Below are positions 31,682-33,306 of a DNA stretch of 33,306 bases, piece after piece (position 1 is the stretch's first letter; each line of letters begins with the position of its first letter). The notes beneath the pieces are model-generated. The model was not told the DNA's origin and did not search any database. It saw nothing but the letters and a program-made list of their open reading frames with translations. A program made the translations under genes and the position numbers. The DNA lies in the NCBI GenBank assembly GCA_023300375.1, contig JALZWO010000107.1:1-33306 (forward strand), read 5' to 3'. Origin of the DNA: Granulosicoccus sp. Lineage in GTDB: Bacteria > Pseudomonadota > Gammaproteobacteria > Granulosicoccales > Granulosicoccaceae.

Positions 31682-33306
31682 ATGGCGCAGAAAAAGAAAA
31701 AGAGCTCGAAGAAAGCTCTAGCTATGTCAGCAATGGCGGTTCCAGATAACGTTGAAGAACTGCCGCTAACCGATTACACCCAGAAGGCCTACTTGGATTA
31801 TTCCATGTACGTCATTCTCGATAGAGCGTTGCCACATATCGCTGATGGTTTAAAACCCGTTCAACGGCGCATTATTTACGCAATGTCTGAATTGGGTTTG
31901 TCGGCCGCCTCCAAGCACAAAAAATCAGCAAGAACAGTGGGTGATGTGCTCGGTAAATTCCACCCGCACGGTGATACTGCTTGCTATGAAGCGATGGTGC
32001 TCATGGCGCAGCCGTTCACCTATCGCTATCCACTGGTTGATGGGCAGGGCAACTGGGGATCGCAAGATGATCCTAAGTCGTTTGCTGCGATGCGTTATAC
32101 GGAATCCAAGCTCACACGTTTTTCAAAGTCTTTGTTGCAGGAGCTAGGGCAGGGCACGGTTGATTTTGTACCCAATTTTGATGGCACACTCATGGAGCCC
32201 TCGTTACTACCTTCAAGGTTGCCAGGTATTTTGCTCAACAGCACCACAGGTATTGCAGTTGGTATGGCTACCGACATACCACCTCACAATCTTCGTGAAG
32301 TGGGCCAAGCTTGTATTCATTTACTGGATAAGCCCAAGGCCACTCTCGATGATATGCTGGAATACATCAACGGCCCAGACTATCCAACAGACGCTGAGGT
32401 GATTTCCTCGCCCGAAGATATCCGTAACATGTACGCCACAGGGCACGGCAGTTTGCGTGCCCGAGCAATCTATGTGCAAGAGGACAATGACATCATCATT
32501 ACCTCACTGCCATTTCAGGTGTCTGGTTCAAAAATATTGGAGCAGATTGCGCAGCAAATGATTGCCAAGAAGCTGCCGATGGTCGAAGACCTACGTGATG
32601 AATCGGATCATGAGCACCCAACACGTTTAGTTATAACCCCTCGCAGCAATCGGGTTGAGGTTGATAGCCTCATGCAGCATCTGTTCGCCACGACCGATCT
32701 TGAGCGCACTTATCGCGTCAACATGAACATGATCGGACTCAATGGGCGTCCAAAGGTCAAACCACTGCTAGAGATTCTAGTGGAGTGGCTGAGTTACCGA
32801 ATGGAGACGGTAAGACGGCGCTTGCAGTGGCGATTGGATAAAGTTGAAGCACGCCTGCACATCCTCGAAGGTTTGTTGATCGCGTACCTTAATATTGATG
32901 AGGTCATCGCTATTATTCGTAACAACGATGAACCAAAACCTGTGTTGATGAGTCGCTTTAAGATCAGCGATGAGCAAGCAGAGGCTATTCTAGAACTGAA
33001 ACTTCGTCATCTTGCACAACTTGAAGAGATGAAGATTCGTGGCGAGCAGGATGAGCTGGCAAAAGAGCGTGACAAGCTGCAAGCCACGCTGGGCTCTGAC
33101 AGACGCATGAAAACACTGGTTAAAAAAGAGCTTCAGGACGATATAGATACCTACGGTGATGGGCGGCGCTCGCCTATTGTGCAACGCAATGCCGCACAAG
33201 CTATCTCTGAAGCTGATCTCATTCCCAGCGAGCCGATCACCGTCGTACTCTCAGAACGTGGGTGGGTTCGTGCTGGCAAAGGCTTCGATGTTGATCCTGT
33301 CGCACT
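31682..33306 (+). CDS. parC: DNA topoisomerase IV subunit A (ParC), truncated by the window end
   Basis: The first 541 residues are present and the frame is still open at the last base, so the C-terminus lies outside. ParC decatenates daughter chromosomes with ParE. After a basic tail ([12 protein letters not shown]), the GyrA/ParC breakage-reunion domain begins at [20 protein letters not shown]. It has the helix-turn [17 protein letters not shown] and the catalytic Tyr139 in [23 protein letters not shown] and AMRYTESK match ParC rather than GyrA (GyrA has HPHGDSAVY). The E. coli Ser80 equivalent is Thr99 here. A coiled-coil hinge starts at about 425. It starts four bases after pgi. Confidence 0.96.
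   Translation, partial: MAQKKKKSSKKALAMSAMAVPDNVEELPLTDYTQKAYLDYSMYVILDRALPHIADGLKPVQRRIIYAMSELGLSAASKHKKSARTVGDVLGKFHPHGDTACYEAMVLMAQPFTYRYPLVDGQGNWGSQDDPKSFAAMRYTESKLTRFSKSLLQELGQGTVDFVPNFDGTLMEPSLLPSRLPGILLNSTTGIAVGMATDIPPHNLREVGQACIHLLDKPKATLDDMLEYINGPDYPTDAEVISSPEDIRNMYATGHGSLRARAIYVQEDNDIIITSLPFQVSGSKILEQIAQQMIAKKLPMVEDLRDESDHEHPTRLVITPRSNRVEVDSLMQHLFATTDLERTYRVNMNMIGLNGRPKVKPLLEILVEWLSYRMETVRRRLQWRLDKVEARLHILEGLLIAYLNIDEVIAIIRNNDEPKPVLMSRFKISDEQAEAILELKLRHLAQLEEMKIRGEQDELAKERDKLQATLGSDRRMKTLVKKELQDDIDTYGDGRRSPIVQRNAAQAISEADLIPSEPITVVLSERGWVRAGKGFDVDPVA

Overview
The window looks like a chromosomal piece of a heterotrophic, probably marine gammaproteobacterium. The support is the housekeeping set: dapC and dapD with an ArsC/Spx-like gene, hflK-hflC, pgi next to parC, and a leucine-degradation (liu) operon. 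This is a judgement from protein families; there is no rRNA, no tRNA and no marker that fixes the genus. No CRISPR array and no intact insertion sequence or integrase was seen.

Positions 1-10,240 are accessory and partly decayed. They hold a HigB/HigA-type toxin-antitoxin pair, a small conserved hypothetical gene, a broken DUF433/DUF5615 toxin-antitoxin locus whose toxin is spliced onto the 3' end of a flavin-binding PPOX gene, two unrecognised genes, a divergent adenylate-kinase-like P-loop protein, and a complete three-gene sugar-type ABC importer on the minus strand (ATPase, permease, Tat-exported binding protein). Just beyond the 3' end of the importer is a 113-base nested inverted repeat. 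An orphan RelA/SpoT-domain nucleotide pyrophosphokinase at 8666-9730 lies in AT-rich sequence between small unrecognised ORFs.

Positions 10,244-15,963 are the liu operon (isovaleryl-CoA dehydrogenase, both methylcrotonyl-CoA carboxylase subunits, HMG-CoA lyase). It is tightly packed on the plus strand, with palindromes upstream that could be an operator. The hydratase step (liuC) is missing as an intact gene, but an 18-residue stub resembling the LiuC N-terminus starts at the HMG-CoA lyase stop in an ATGA overlap and is then cut off.

Positions 16,146-24,322 carry a two-domain thioredoxin/glutaredoxin-fold protein, a GH10 xylanase-like lipoprotein with ten 15-base repeats, the YffB-dapD-dapC lysine/peptidoglycan cluster, a DUF1415 gene diverging from dapC, an MDR oxidoreductase, and a Tat-exported dienelactone-hydrolase-like protein. 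Positions 24,607-33,306 carry hflKC, a lone PAPS-reductase-like gene, a cluster of degenerate REP-like repeats, a PlsB-like acyltransferase, a glyoxalase-like protein, pgi, and parC, which runs off the window end.

The most interesting items are the RelA/SpoT locus with its flanking small ORFs, the liuC stub, the 113-base structured inverted repeat, and the chimeric toxin/PPOX scar.
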